From UBA7803 sp034522075 (GTDB lineage: Bacteria > Pseudomonadota > Gammaproteobacteria > Pseudomonadales > Azotimanducaceae): a DNA stretch of 64,000 bases. How positions within the stretch are numbered: the first letter of the stretch is position 1; the number at the start of each line of letters is the position of its first letter. The stretch lies in NCBI GenBank assembly GCA_034522075.1, contig JAXHLO010000035.1, forward strand, positions 251,375-315,374, in the 5' to 3' direction. A program made the position numbers and the translations under genes. This document shows positions 16,573 through 25,466 of this stretch, piece by piece. The notes beneath the pieces are model-generated. The model was not told where the DNA came from. It made no database searches and saw nothing but the letters and a program-made list of their open reading frames with translations.

Positions 16573-17997
16573 TCAGTCCGCTGCCGGCGCCGCGGCAGGC
16601 AGCCAGCGGCCGCGGGTCAGGACGCCATGGATGCGCCGGGTATTGTCGATATCCGCCAGCGGGTCGGCGTCGAGCAACACGAGGTCCGCCGCCTGCCCCG
16701 CGGCAATGCGGCCCATTTCACCCTGCAGCCCGAAGAAACGCGCCGGCGCCAGGGTGGCGGCCTCCAGGGCCTGCATCGGCGTGAGGCCGCTCTGCACCAG
16801 CAAAGCCAGTTCCGTGTGCAGGCTGTAGCCGGGTATGGCCAGGGTGATCGGGGTATCCGTGCCGGCACCCAGCGGCACGTCCGCCTCGTGCATCCGTCCG
16901 GTCAGGAACAGACTCCATTCGGCGAAGGTGGTATCCGCCTGCGCGGCCTGTGCCCGGTGCGCTTCCACCTCCCCGGCCCAGCGTTGGGCCACCGCTGACG
17001 GCAAACGGCTGAGAGCCTGTGACCAGTCCGGCCGCTCATAGGGCCGCGCCAGATCGAAGGCATTGAGCCGCAGGGTGGGCACCTGGGTGGTCTGCCCCAG
17101 AGTGCCCAGCACACTGTCACAACGGGTCTCGTCATAGGCTGCAATGGCGGGCAGGCGCTGGTTGCTGTGAATCTGCGAGCGCAGCGGGTAGCCGCGGTCC
17201 CCATCGAATTCGGCAATGCGCTGCCGGCGGGCATCGAGCAGCGCCTGCCAGTTCCCCGCGCAGGCCAGCTCCACGTTGCGCAGATGCTCCATGGAATCCA
17301 CCCGGGGACCCGCCTGATCCGCGGTCATGGTCAACGGCACATGGGCGGCTATGGGCAAGCCGTGCTTGCGTGCGGCAGCCACCAAGGCCTCGAATACGTC
17401 CGGCGTAACCAGTTCATAGATCTTGATGAAGTCAGCGCCGGCGCTGACCAGCTCCGCTACGGTGGGGTCTGCATCGGCCGGTGCAACCACCGCCGTTCCC
17501 AGAGGCGGACGGCCCGGGTCGCCGCCGTCGTAGACTACGAGCTCGCCGTCGAGCAGCGGCCCGGAGAAGAAGATCCGCGGGGCGGGATCAGCGCCCGTCT
17601 CGAGGCGGGAGCGCAACGCGGCCAGCTTTTCCACGTTGCCGCCGGTATCACGCACGCTGGTGATGCCGTGGGCAAGAAACAGCTCCGCCATGGCCTCGGT
17701 GAGGGATTCATCGTAGAGAAAGTGCACGTGCATGTCCCACAGCCCCGGAATCAGGTAGCGGCCGCGGCCGTCGATCACCCGATCCGCCGAGGGTGCCGGC
17801 GCTGCCATCGGGGCAACCGAGACGATCTGCTCACCGCTGACCACCACCCGCTGGTCCTCGCGCACGCCCCCGGCGGCGTCGATCACGGTGACATGCTCGA
17901 ATGCCAGATCGGCGCCCGGCGGCGGCTCGGCACAGGCACCGGCCAGCAGTACGGCGGCGGCCAAACAGCCGCGACGGATCCAATTGGTGAGATTCAT
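16573..17997 (-). CDS. amidohydrolase family lipoprotein (imidazolonepropionase-like)
   Basis: A 474-residue protein from ATG 17997. The start is chosen because it opens a lipoprotein signal (CLAAAVLLAGAC, lipid-Cys near residue 20). The amidohydrolase motifs are LIPGLWDMHVHF (metal HxH), DFIKIYELV with the probable carboxylated lysine, PIAAHVP, DSMEHLRN and LGAGTDTP. The product is likely a membrane-anchored periplasmic metallohydrolase, for example a dipeptidase-like or lactamase-like enzyme. Substrate unknown. It faces the divergent alpha/beta hydrolase gene, 80 bases away. Confidence 0.83.
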   Translation of the reverse strand: MNLTNWIRRGCLAAAVLLAGACAEPPPGADLAFEHVTVIDAAGGVREDQRVVVSGEQIVSVAPMAAPAPSADRVIDGRGRYLIPGLWDMHVHFLYDESLTEAMAELFLAHGITSVRDTGGNVEKLAALRSRLETGADPAPRIFFSGPLLDGELVVYDGGDPGRPPLGTAVVAPADADPTVAELVSAGADFIKIYELVTPDVFEALVAAARKHGLPIAAHVPLTMTADQAGPRVDSMEHLRNVELACAGNWQALLDARRQRIAEFDGDRGYPLRSQIHSNQRLPAIAAYDETRCDSVLGTLGQTTQVPTLRLNAFDLARPYERPDWSQALSRLPSAVAQRWAGEVEAHRAQAAQADTTFAEWSLFLTGRMHEADVPLGAGTDTPITLAIPGYSLHTELALLVQSGLTPMQALEAATLAPARFFGLQGEMGRIAAGQAADLVLLDADPLADIDNTRRIHGVLTRGRWLPAAAPAAD

Positions 17998-18077
17998 CCC
18001 TGCTCCCCTCGCTTGCACAGACCCATTGTCACGCCGCATATTGGCGAGCACAACGCCGCTCGCGGAGGAGGGAAGCC

Positions 18078-19106
18078 ATGCCGCAATCAACGCGCCGCCG
18101 GGGCGGGCAGTGGATCATGCTGCTTCTGGCCATGAATGCCGCCGTGTCCCTGGCAGCCGAGCCCCCGGCTGAAGCGCCGGCGGACTGGGTAGCCACGGCC
18201 ATCGACTACAGCAACATACCCTACCCCTATCCGGTGGAATACCTGCCCCTGCGCCTGTTCGGCCGCGATCTGCGCATGGCCTACATGGACGTGGCACCCT
18301 GCGGCCCGCCCAATGGGCGCACGGTGGTGCTGTTCCACGGCATGAACTTCTTTGCCGCCGCCTACGCAACCACCATCGACGCTCTGCGGGAGGCCGGCTT
18401 CCGGGTGCTGGCCGTCGACCGCCTGGGTTTCGGCCGTTCATCGAAGCCGCTGGTGCACTACAACCTGCATATGCCGGCGCACAATACCCGCGCCCTGCTG
18501 GACGCATTGGATGTCGACCGGGCCGCCATCGTCGGTCATTCCATGGGCGGCATGGTGGCCACCCGCTTTGCCGCTACCTACCCGGAGCTGACCAGCCATG
18601 TGGTGATGGTGAACCAGATCGGCCTGACCGACCTGCGCCGCAGCCGCCCCTGGCGCGATCCGGAAGACGTCTACCGCGACGTGCTGGAAACCGGCTACCA
18701 GGACGTGCTGGCCGGCCACCGCCGCTATTACCCGGCCGGCTGGCGCGACGAATACCTCGAGTGGGTGAAGATTCAATACGGCCTGACCCTGGGCGGCGAC
18801 TGGCCGCGCATGGCGCGGGTGCGCGCCGCGCAGATACAGATTCTCTATGAGGATCCGGTGGTCTATGAATGGCAGCACATCGACAGCAAGGCCCTGGTGA
18901 TCGGCGGTGCCGAAGACCGTCTTACCGCCGACTACCCCGCCGAAGCCCGGCACGTGGCCGAATCCCTGCGGAACGCTGAGCTCGTCATCTACCCCGACGT
19001 CGGCCATGCGCCGGCTTTCGAGATTCCCGAGCGGTTTCACGCCGACCTGGTGCGTTTTCTGCGCTCGGACCCGGCAGAACCGGCCGATCAGAGCTGGCGG
19101 AACTGA
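18078..19106 (+). CDS. secreted alpha/beta hydrolase
   Basis: A 342-residue protein with an N-terminal hydrophobic signal (WIMLLLAMNAAVSLAA). The fold motifs are VVLFHGMNFF (oxyanion region), the nucleophile elbow GHSMGG near residue 156, GGAEDRL with the acidic residue, and GHAPAFEIPERFHADLVRFL with the catalytic His. A strong GGAGGAGG Shine-Dalgarno precedes the ATG. Most likely a periplasmic esterase or epoxide-hydrolase-like enzyme. Substrate not deducible. Confidence 0.85.
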   Translation: MPQSTRRRGGQWIMLLLAMNAAVSLAAEPPAEAPADWVATAIDYSNIPYPYPVEYLPLRLFGRDLRMAYMDVAPCGPPNGRTVVLFHGMNFFAAAYATTIDALREAGFRVLAVDRLGFGRSSKPLVHYNLHMPAHNTRALLDALDVDRAAIVGHSMGGMVATRFAATYPELTSHVVMVNQIGLTDLRRSRPWRDPEDVYRDVLETGYQDVLAGHRRYYPAGWRDEYLEWVKIQYGLTLGGDWPRMARVRAAQIQILYEDPVVYEWQHIDSKALVIGGAEDRLTADYPAEARHVAESLRNAELVIYPDVGHAPAFEIPERFHADLVRFLRSDPAEPADQSWRN

Positions 19107-19115
19107 GCGGGTGCC

Positions 19116-19574
19116 CTATTCCATAGCCAGTATCGTCCGCCACTGATCGTCGCTCACCGGCATGACCGACAGACGATTGCCCTTGCGCACCAGGGCCATG
19201 TCCTCGAGCGCCGGATTGTCCTTCAGCTCCGCCAGGCTGATGGTGCGTTTCAGCTTGCGCACGTACTGCACCTCCACCATCAGCCAGCGCGGGTTGTCCG
19301 GGTCGCTCTTGGGGTCATAGTGCGGGTCGTCCGGGTCGAAGGCCGTGTGGTCCGGATAGGCTTCGCGCACCACCCGGGCGATGCCGACGATGCCCGGCGT
19401 TTCGCAGTTGGAGTGATAGAAAAACACCTCATCGCCCTTACGCATGCCGTCGCGCATGAAATTGCGCGCCTGATAGTTGCGCACGCCGTCCCAATGCTCG
19501 GTGCGCTTCGGGCGCCGGTACAGATCGTCGATGCTGAACTCTTCCGGCTCAGACTTCACCAGCCAGTAGGCCAT
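19116..19574 (-). CDS. EVE domain-containing protein
   Basis: A 152-residue single-domain EVE protein (MAYWLVKSEPEEFSIDDL, WDGVRNYQARNFMRDGMRKGDEVFFYHSNC, then PGIVGIARVVREAYPD). The EVE fold is a PUA relative thought to read modified bases in nucleic acids; the eukaryotic homologue is THYN1. ATG 19574 gives the family's usual length and start. It lies 8 bases after the MDR dehydrogenase stop, so it is probably the last gene of that operon. Confidence 0.9.
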   Translation of the reverse strand: MAYWLVKSEPEEFSIDDLYRRPKRTEHWDGVRNYQARNFMRDGMRKGDEVFFYHSNCETPGIVGIARVVREAYPDHTAFDPDDPHYDPKSDPDNPRWLMVEVQYVRKLKRTISLAELKDNPALEDMALVRKGNRLSVMPVSDDQWRTILAME

Positions 19575-19582
19575 GTCCCGTC

Positions 19583-20722
19583 CTACTTCTGCGGGTTGAT
19601 CAGGTACTTGGCGCCGGTGGCCTGCGCGCCGTACTCGCCGATGGCGTCCAGGGTCAGCGCTTCCTCGAGTGATACCTCCCGGGAGTAGTGGCTGGCGAAC
19701 GTGGTCTTGATTTCCGCCGCCACCCGCTCGCGCAGCTTCTGCGCTGCCTCCGGCCCGATCTTCGCGAGAAACGGCGGCAGCAGCCAGCCGCCCAGGCCCC
19801 AGGCCATGCCGAAGTTGCGGTTCAGAATGGTCGGGCCACGGTCGAGACCGCCGTAGATGTAGACCTGCTTGTGCACGTCGGAGCCGTAGCGGCTGAATTC
19901 CTTGGCGTTGCGGTTGGCCGCAGCCTCCATGCAGCCGAGGATCTGCCCGGCCAGCTTGCCGCCGCCAATGGCATCGAACGCCAGCGTCGCCCCGGATTCC
20001 GCCAGCGCGTCGGTGAGATCGTCGAGAAACGTCTCGGCGTCGGAGTTCACTACGTACTTCGCGCCCAGATCCTCGAGCAGCTTCTGCTGTTCCGGGCGCC
20101 GCACGATGTTCACCAGATCGATGCCGTCTTCGCGGCACAGCTTGTTGAGCATCTGCCCCAGGTTGGAGGCTGCCGCCGTGTGCACCAGCGCCGTGTGCCC
20201 TTCCAGACGCATGGTCTCCACCATGCCCAGGGCCGTGAGGGGATTGACGAAGCACGAGGCGCCCTCACGCGGCGTGGTGCCTTCCGGCAGCGGCAGGCAC
20301 TGAGCCGCTTTCACGCAGCGGTATTCGGCATACATGGCCCCGCCGAGTATGGCCACGGTCTTGCCCAGCAAACCCTGCGCAGCCTCAGAAGCGCCGGCCG
20401 CCACCACGACCCCGGCACCTTCGTTACCCACGGGCATGGGCTTGTCCAGGCGCGCCTGCATGGCCGCCAGCGCGCCTTCGGGGACGGGGGCTGTCACCTC
20501 GGGCGCTTCGGCGGTACCGCCGGCGCTTGCCCGGGTCATGTCGGCGCCGCCGAACAGCAATCCCAGATCCGACGGGTTGATGGGCGTGGCCTCCACCCGC
20601 ACCAGTACTTCATCGTCAGCCGGTTGCGGCACCGGGACGTCGGCCAGGGTGAGCACCAGGTTACCGTCGGCTTTCACCGTGGATTGCAGTTGCCGCATGT
20701 TTGATGGCACAGATTCGCTCAT
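19583..20722 (-). CDS. MDR-family zinc-binding-type dehydrogenase / quinone oxidoreductase
   Basis: A 379-residue medium-chain dehydrogenase: VLVRVEATPINPSDLGLLFGG in the catalytic domain, PVGNEGAGVVVAAG, then a Rossmann domain from TALGMVETMRLEGHTALVHTAAASNLGQML. The zinc-binding cysteine cluster is not evident, as in quinone-oxidoreductase and enoyl-reductase members. It is likely NADPH-dependent reduction of an enone or enoyl-CoA, fitting the upstream enoyl-CoA hydratase, 53 bases away. Length slightly exceeds the usual 330 because of an insert after GGADM. Confidence 0.82.
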   Translation of the reverse strand: MSESVPSNMRQLQSTVKADGNLVLTLADVPVPQPADDEVLVRVEATPINPSDLGLLFGGADMTRASAGGTAEAPEVTAPVPEGALAAMQARLDKPMPVGNEGAGVVVAAGASEAAQGLLGKTVAILGGAMYAEYRCVKAAQCLPLPEGTTPREGASCFVNPLTALGMVETMRLEGHTALVHTAAASNLGQMLNKLCREDGIDLVNIVRRPEQQKLLEDLGAKYVVNSDAETFLDDLTDALAESGATLAFDAIGGGKLAGQILGCMEAAANRNAKEFSRYGSDVHKQVYIYGGLDRGPTILNRNFGMAWGLGGWLLPPFLAKIGPEAAQKLRERVAAEIKTTFASHYSREVSLEEALTLDAIGEYGAQATGAKYLINPQK

Positions 20723-20775
20723 GGTCGCTCCTTTGGTAGCACAGGCACGGCACACCGGCCGCACCGATATCGATG

Positions 20776-21567
20776 TTACAGGTCGCTGAAGTCGGCTTCC
20801 CGGCGCTCGCGGAAGGCCCTCAGCGCCTCCCGGTTGGCAGGACCGCCGAGCAGCTTGGCAAAAGCTTCGTTCTCCCGCTCCCGGGCGGCGCGCACCGCCT
20901 CGAGCCGGGCCTCGAGGAGCAGTTTCTTGGTTGCTACCAGCGACGCCACCGGCATCTTCGCCATCTCGCCGGCCAGCGCCAGGGCCTCCGGCACCAGTTG
21001 CTCGTCGCTGCACTGGCGGCTGGCCAGGCCCCACTCCCGGGCTGTAGCGGCATCGATCCAGCGGCTGGTATAGATCAACTCGGCTGTCCGTTGCCAGCCG
21101 ATCAGCGCCGGCAGCAGCAACGTGCTGCCGGCTTCCGCCGTCACGCCGAGACTGACGAAAGGCGCCCGCAGCCGGGCGGAATCCCCCACCAGGACCACAT
21201 CGCAGTGGGGCAGCAGAGTTACCCCGATGCCCACCGCGATGCCGTTCACCGCCGCGATCAACGGTTTCGGAAACGCCTCTACAGTGGCGATGAAGGAAGG
21301 GAAGCCATGGGGCTGGCCGTCGTCGTACTGAGGCGGGTCGGCCAGTTCGCCCAGATCCGTGCCGGCCGAGAAGCCGCGGCCGCGCCCGGTGATGACCACC
21401 GCGGCAATGTCGCTGCGCCCGGCGGCATCGTCGAGGGCGTCGCGCACGGCATCATAGAGTTCGTCGTTGTAGGCATTCAGCGCCTCTTCGCGGGTCAGCG
21501 TCAGCAGCCGCACCCGGCCCTGATCGGCCACATCGAGCACACCGCGGGTGTCGATGCTGTTGCTCAT
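20776..21567 (-). CDS. enoyl-CoA hydratase/isomerase family protein
   Basis: A 263-residue crotonase-fold protein: RVRLLTLTREEALNAYNDEL, VVITGRGRGFSAGTDLGEL (oxyanion-hole segment), KPLIAAVNGIAVGIGVTLLPHCD and FVSLGVTAEAGSTLLLPALIG. A glutamate at the second catalytic position (AEAGS) is present. ATG 21567 sits over the stop of the upstream VOC gene (ATGA). Probably acts on a medium or branched acyl-CoA together with the following dehydrogenase. Confidence 0.88.
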   Translation of the reverse strand: MSNSIDTRGVLDVADQGRVRLLTLTREEALNAYNDELYDAVRDALDDAAGRSDIAAVVITGRGRGFSAGTDLGELADPPQYDDGQPHGFPSFIATVEAFPKPLIAAVNGIAVGIGVTLLPHCDVVLVGDSARLRAPFVSLGVTAEAGSTLLLPALIGWQRTAELIYTSRWIDAATAREWGLASRQCSDEQLVPEALALAGEMAKMPVASLVATKKLLLEARLEAVRAARERENEAFAKLLGGPANREALRAFRERREADFSDL

Positions 21568-22427
21568 GATGCCTGCTCCACCCGCTCGGGATGACCGGAC
21601 CAGGTCCACGCGTAGGTGCGCCGCGACAGACCCAGCATCATGCCGCCCAGGGTGCGCGGATGCAGGAACACGGTATGTGCCCCCAGGGAATCGCGGCGCC
21701 CGGCCGCGGGTACCGCGGTATGCCCGGCCCCCGCCTCCAGCGCCCGGCGCTCGATCTCGGCTAAGTTGCCGGACTCGGCGAAGGCCATGTACAGACCGCC
21801 GCCGATACGCTGAAAGAAACGGTGCATGGTGGTGTCCGGACGGTCCGGCGTGATCATCTCCAGGCGATCGAGACGATCCGGATGGAACAGGGTCAGGGTG
21901 CCCCGATAGCCGTAGTCGGCGGAGTCAATGGGCTGAAAGGCGGCCGCGTCGAGCCCCAGCAGATCGGCCGCCCGACCGGTTTCCGCCGCAGCATCGTCCA
22001 CCAGGTCGGTGAGCTCGTAGAAAGTGTCTATCAGACCCACCGGCGGTTGCGGATCGTGCCGGTCGATGATCACCCGCAGCCCCTGAATGCCGCTGGCGGC
22101 CTCGTCCACAATCAGCCGCTCTCCGTCCCACAGGGGATTGATACCGCGGGCATCCAGGTGTTCGGCAAAGGTGCCCGGGTCTGCGGTGGTAAAGCCGCCG
22201 GCGAACAGGTGCGGCCCTCGGGCCGCCAGAGCCTCGGCAACAATGCCGTCGCCGTCCGGGGTCAGCACCTCCACCCGGCCGTCGCCCAGGCGCCAGTAGT
22301 GGGCACGGGCGCCCAGTGCCGGGCGCCGCGACGATCCCGCGGGCGCGGCATCGAGCAAAGACTCGAAAGCGCGGCCCGGTGCCGCGTCCTCAGCGACCAG
22401 CACCACCCTGTCCATGGCTTCCAGCAT
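21564..22427 (-). CDS. VOC-family (glyoxalase-like) protein
   Basis: A 287-residue two-module VOC-like protein starting at ATG 22427 after a GGGAGGGAG Shine-Dalgarno. The first module starts MDRVVLVAEDAAPGRAFESLL; the second has RLEMITPDRPDTTMHRFFQRIGGGLYMAFAES and AHTVFLHPRTLGGMMLGLSRR. The HPRTLGG ending is typical of methylmalonyl-CoA-epimerase-like or Glyoxalase_4 proteins. It is first in a four-gene reverse operon with enoyl-CoA hydratase, MDR dehydrogenase and EVE genes, suggesting an acyl-CoA substrate. Confidence 0.72.
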   Translation of the reverse strand: MLEAMDRVVLVAEDAAPGRAFESLLDAAPAGSSRRPALGARAHYWRLGDGRVEVLTPDGDGIVAEALAARGPHLFAGGFTTADPGTFAEHLDARGINPLWDGERLIVDEAASGIQGLRVIIDRHDPQPPVGLIDTFYELTDLVDDAAAETGRAADLLGLDAAAFQPIDSADYGYRGTLTLFHPDRLDRLEMITPDRPDTTMHRFFQRIGGGLYMAFAESGNLAEIERRALEAGAGHTAVPAAGRRDSLGAHTVFLHPRTLGGMMLGLSRRTYAWTWSGHPERVEQAS

Positions 22428-22534
22428 CTGGCTCCCTCCCGTGTGGCTGTACGGCAACGCGCCAGTGTAACGCGTCGCCCGCGCTGTTGCTGCCGCTGGG
22501 GTAAACTCGCCGCGTCAAACGAGGAGCAACACCC

Positions 22535-23144
22535 ATGCAACAGCCCGCGCCGGTTACCCTGGAAGCCAACGGCATCCGCCTGGAACCCATGGCCCTGGAA
22601 CACGTGCCGGCCCTGCAGGCCGCTGCCGAGGACGGCCGCCTGTGGGAGTTGTGGTTCACCAGTGTGCCCGGCGGCCGCGGCACCCAATCCACCGAAGATT
22701 ACGTGGCGGCTGCTCTGGCCGGCCAGGAAGCCGGGACCATGCTGCCCTGGGTGGTGCGCGACATGGCATCTGACACGGTCATCGGCAGCACGCGCTACCA
22801 CGATATCGTGTCGGCCGCCGAGCCGCGTGGAAATCGGCTACACCTGGTACGCGGCAAGCTGGCAGCGCAGCCACGTCAATACCACCTGCAAACTGCTGGC
22901 CTTCCAGCACGCCTTCGAAACGCTGGGCTGCCAGGTGGTGGGGCTGCGCACGGACAACTTCAACTTCCGCTCACAGCATGCCATCGAGGCACTCGGCGCG
23001 CACAAAGACGGGGTGATCCGGCACAACGCACCGCGCCCGGACGGCAGTGTGCGCGACACGGTCATGTACAGCGTTCTGGCCGGCGAGTGGCCGGGGGTGA
23101 AACGCCACCTCGAGTTCCGCCTCGCGCGTCATGCCCGGGTATAG
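22535..23144 (+). pseudogene. GNAT-family N-acetyltransferase (RimJ/RimL type), one frameshift
   Basis: The first part (LEANGIRLEPMALEHVPALQ, VIGSTRYHDIVSAAE) and second part (VEIGYTWYAASWQRSHVNTT, then LAFQHAFETLGCQVVGLRTD) belong to one RimJ/RimL-like acetyltransferase of about 200 residues. The frames meet near 22825, where the expected E-R-R-V-E-I-G run needs one additional base. Nothing else is damaged, so a sequencing deletion in a GC run is plausible. Its end overlaps the convergent YbhB-like gene by 16 bases. Confidence 0.78.
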
Positions 23145-23605
23145 GTACCCACCAGCCGGTTCATGGCCACCACATTCGGCTCCACGCGCTCGAGGAGCTG
23201 CGCCAGCGTAAGCCCCGCTTCCAGTTGTGTATCGTCGTCGAGAGCCAGCACCCAGAAGAAGTAGTGGTGCTTGCCGTGACCTTCCGGTGGCATGGGACCC
23301 CCGTAGCCGCTCTTGCCGAAGTCATTCTTGCCGCTGGTGTAATCGGCCGACCCCTCGGGCAACTCCGAGACGTTGCCGGGAATGTTGTACAGCACCCAGT
23401 GCACGAAACCGTACTGGCCCGGCTTCACCAGCGGCGCGTCCGGGTCGTGACAGATCAGCGCGAACGACCTGGCGCCGTCCGGAGCACCTGACCAGGCAAA
23501 CGGCGGCGACACGTCCTCGCCTTCGCCGGAATGGCGTGACGGGATGGCGCCGCCGTCATCGAATGCCGAGCTGGTGAGCTGCATGTCGGAAAGCGCAAAA
23601 CCCAT
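23129..23605 (-). CDS. YbhB/YbcL family Raf kinase inhibitor-like protein (PEBP)
   Basis: A 158-residue PEBP-fold protein: SDMQLTSSAFDDGGAIPSRHS, DVSPPFAWSGAP, FALICHDPDAP, FVHWVLYNIPGN and KHHYFFWVLALD contain the conserved ligand-pocket residues of bacterial YbhB. ATG 23605 follows an AGGAGG site. The role in bacteria is unclear; members bind phosphorylated or anionic ligands. Confidence 0.92.
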   Translation of the reverse strand: MGFALSDMQLTSSAFDDGGAIPSRHSGEGEDVSPPFAWSGAPDGARSFALICHDPDAPLVKPGQYGFVHWVLYNIPGNVSELPEGSADYTSGKNDFGKSGYGGPMPPEGHGKHHYFFWVLALDDDTQLEAGLTLAQLLERVEPNVVAMNRLVGTYTRA

Positions 23606-23724
23606 GGTGTCCTCCTTGCTGAATGCAGTGATGTTGGCGATCATCCTCGCATGACTCGGCCGCCGTCTGCCAGCCACTGCCGGGGGCTGTACTAAAATGA
23701 TCAGGTGCAGAGAAACGTGAGCCT

Positions 23725-24654
23725 ATGAGAATTCGTGTCCTTCTTGCCGGACTGCTGTATATGACCGTGCAGATCATGCCGGCAGCCGCCGCGTCCGCTG
23801 CAGCCCCCTCGCCGGAGAAACTGCAGCTCGCCTCCGTGCATGCCGTGGTTCGGGATCTCGCGGCGGGCGAAACCCTGTACCGCAAGTTTGCCGATGTGCC
23901 GGTGCCCATGGCTTCGGTAACCAAAGTCATGACAGCCATGGTGGTCCTGGACGGCGGCCAGCCCCTGGATGAATGGCTGACCATCGTCGACTGGAACCGT
24001 GATCTGCAGAAGAACGCCTATTCCCGGCTGCGCATCGGCTCTCAGGCGAAACGCGGCGAGCTGCTGCGTATTGCCCTCATGTCTTCGGAGAACCTGGCCA
24101 CCAACGTGCTGGCCAGTCACTATCCCGGCGGCTTCAAAGCCTTCATAGCGGCCATGAATGCCAAGGCGGAAAGCCTCGGCATGAACCAGACCCGCTTCGT
24201 CGATCCGGCTGGTCTGTCACCCGACAACCACGCCAGCGCCGATGATCTGGCCCGCATGCTGCAGGCGGCCTACGGCTACGAGACCATCCGCCAGCTCAGT
24301 ACCGGCTATCAGCACACGGCGCGTTTCAGAAAGCCGCGCTATGCCCTGGGCTACGGCAACACCAACCCGCTGGTGGCAAGCAGCCGCTGGAACCTGGCAT
24401 TGACCAAGACCGGCTATCTGAGCGAAGCAGGCCGCTGTCTGGTCATGGTCACCGAAGTGGACGGGCGCCCGGTGGCCATGGTGCTGCTGAACTCCTTCGG
24501 CACGCGCACCCCCCTCGGCGACGCCGGCCGGGTACGCCGCTGGCTCACCACCGGCAATGGCGGCACCGTGGCCGGCCCGGCGCTGGCTCACGAGCGCCGC
24601 CGGACCCAGGCCCTGCAACAGGCGCGCGCACCGTCCGAAGCTGCCGTCCGCTGA
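23725..24654 (+). CDS. pbpG: D-alanyl-D-alanine endopeptidase (PBP7/8)
   Basis: A 309-residue periplasmic peptidoglycan hydrolase with a signal peptide of about 23 residues. The penicillin-binding triad is intact: SxxK as Ser64-Lys67 (MASVTKVM), SEN as Ser121-Asn123 (MSSENLATN) and KTG at 228-230 (LTKTGYL). Length and motif spacing fit PbpG, which cuts D-Ala-mDAP crosslinks, rather than PBP5. It converges with an SDR gene 11 bases downstream. Confidence 0.9.
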   Translation: MRIRVLLAGLLYMTVQIMPAAAASAAAPSPEKLQLASVHAVVRDLAAGETLYRKFADVPVPMASVTKVMTAMVVLDGGQPLDEWLTIVDWNRDLQKNAYSRLRIGSQAKRGELLRIALMSSENLATNVLASHYPGGFKAFIAAMNAKAESLGMNQTRFVDPAGLSPDNHASADDLARMLQAAYGYETIRQLSTGYQHTARFRKPRYALGYGNTNPLVASSRWNLALTKTGYLSEAGRCLVMVTEVDGRPVAMVLLNSFGTRTPLGDAGRVRRWLTTGNGGTVAGPALAHERRRTQALQQARAPSEAAVR

Positions 24655-24665
24655 GCTGCACTCGA

Positions 24666-25466
24666 CTACGACGAGATCACGGACCCGCCGTCACAGAGGA
24701 TCACATCGCCCACCGTATAGGCGCCGGCCCGCGAGCTGAGGAAGATGGCTATGCCGGCGATGTCCTCGGCGCTGCCTACGCGGCCGCGGGGATTGGCAGC
24801 ACCCACGGCGTCCCAGTCAGTGTTTTCCACATCGCCGCGGCCGCCTACCCCGGTGCTCAGCATGTACGTGGGAAAGGGGCCGGGCGCAATGGCGTTGACC
24901 AGGATGTTCTCCTTCACCAGATGGGTCGCCAGCACCCGGGTCAGGTGATGCACGGCGGCCTTGGACGGACCATAGGAGAAGGTCTCGAACACCGGCGTCT
25001 TCAGCCCGTCGATGGAACCCACATTGATGACCCGGGCCGGGTCTTCGGCACTGGCCGAGCGGCGCAGCAGCGGCAGCAGCTTCTGGGTCAGGAAGAACAC
25101 GCCCTTGACGTTGGTGTCCATGACCTTGTCCCAGCCGATCTCGGGAAACTCGTCCAGAGGCGCACCCCAGGACACGCCGGCATTGTTCACCAGAATGTCC
25201 ACACGCTCTTCGCGCCGGGCCAGCTCGTCGGCAAAGGTCTGTATGCCGTCCAGCTCCGCCAGGTTGGCCGGAATGGAGATGCACTCGCCACCGAACTGCT
25301 CCGCCAGACGCTTGGCAGTCGCATCGCAGACCTCCGCTTTGCGGGAGCTGATGTAGACCTTGGCGCCGTTGGCGAGAAAGCCGGCGGCGATCATTTCGCC
25401 GATGCCCCGGGATCCACCGGTCACGACCGCCACCTTGCCGGCTATGGAAAACAACTTATCGAACAT
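24666..25466 (-). CDS. short-chain dehydrogenase/reductase
   Basis: A 266-residue SDR: cofactor motif VVTGGSRGIG (TGxxxGIG), VDILVNNAGVSWG, catalytic Ser in VGSIDGL, Tyr-x3-Lys in YGPSKAAVHHL, and C-terminal GDVILCDGGSVIS. The arginine-rich turn ISSRKAEVC suggests NADP(H). ATG 25466 lies within the end of the MFS gene (11-base overlap), indicating an operon. Substrate unknown. Confidence 0.92.
   Translation of the reverse strand: MFDKLFSIAGKVAVVTGGSRGIGEMIAAGFLANGAKVYISSRKAEVCDATAKRLAEQFGGECISIPANLAELDGIQTFADELARREERVDILVNNAGVSWGAPLDEFPEIGWDKVMDTNVKGVFFLTQKLLPLLRRSASAEDPARVINVGSIDGLKTPVFETFSYGPSKAAVHHLTRVLATHLVKENILVNAIAPGPFPTYMLSTGVGGRGDVENTDWDAVGAANPRGRVGSAEDIAGIAIFLSSRAGAYTVGDVILCDGGSVISS

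Noticed and set aside
23690..23707. A further copy of the TGATCAGG motif before pbpG
   Set aside because: Only the TGATCAGG half matches and the orientation and flank differ; not counted as a third site.
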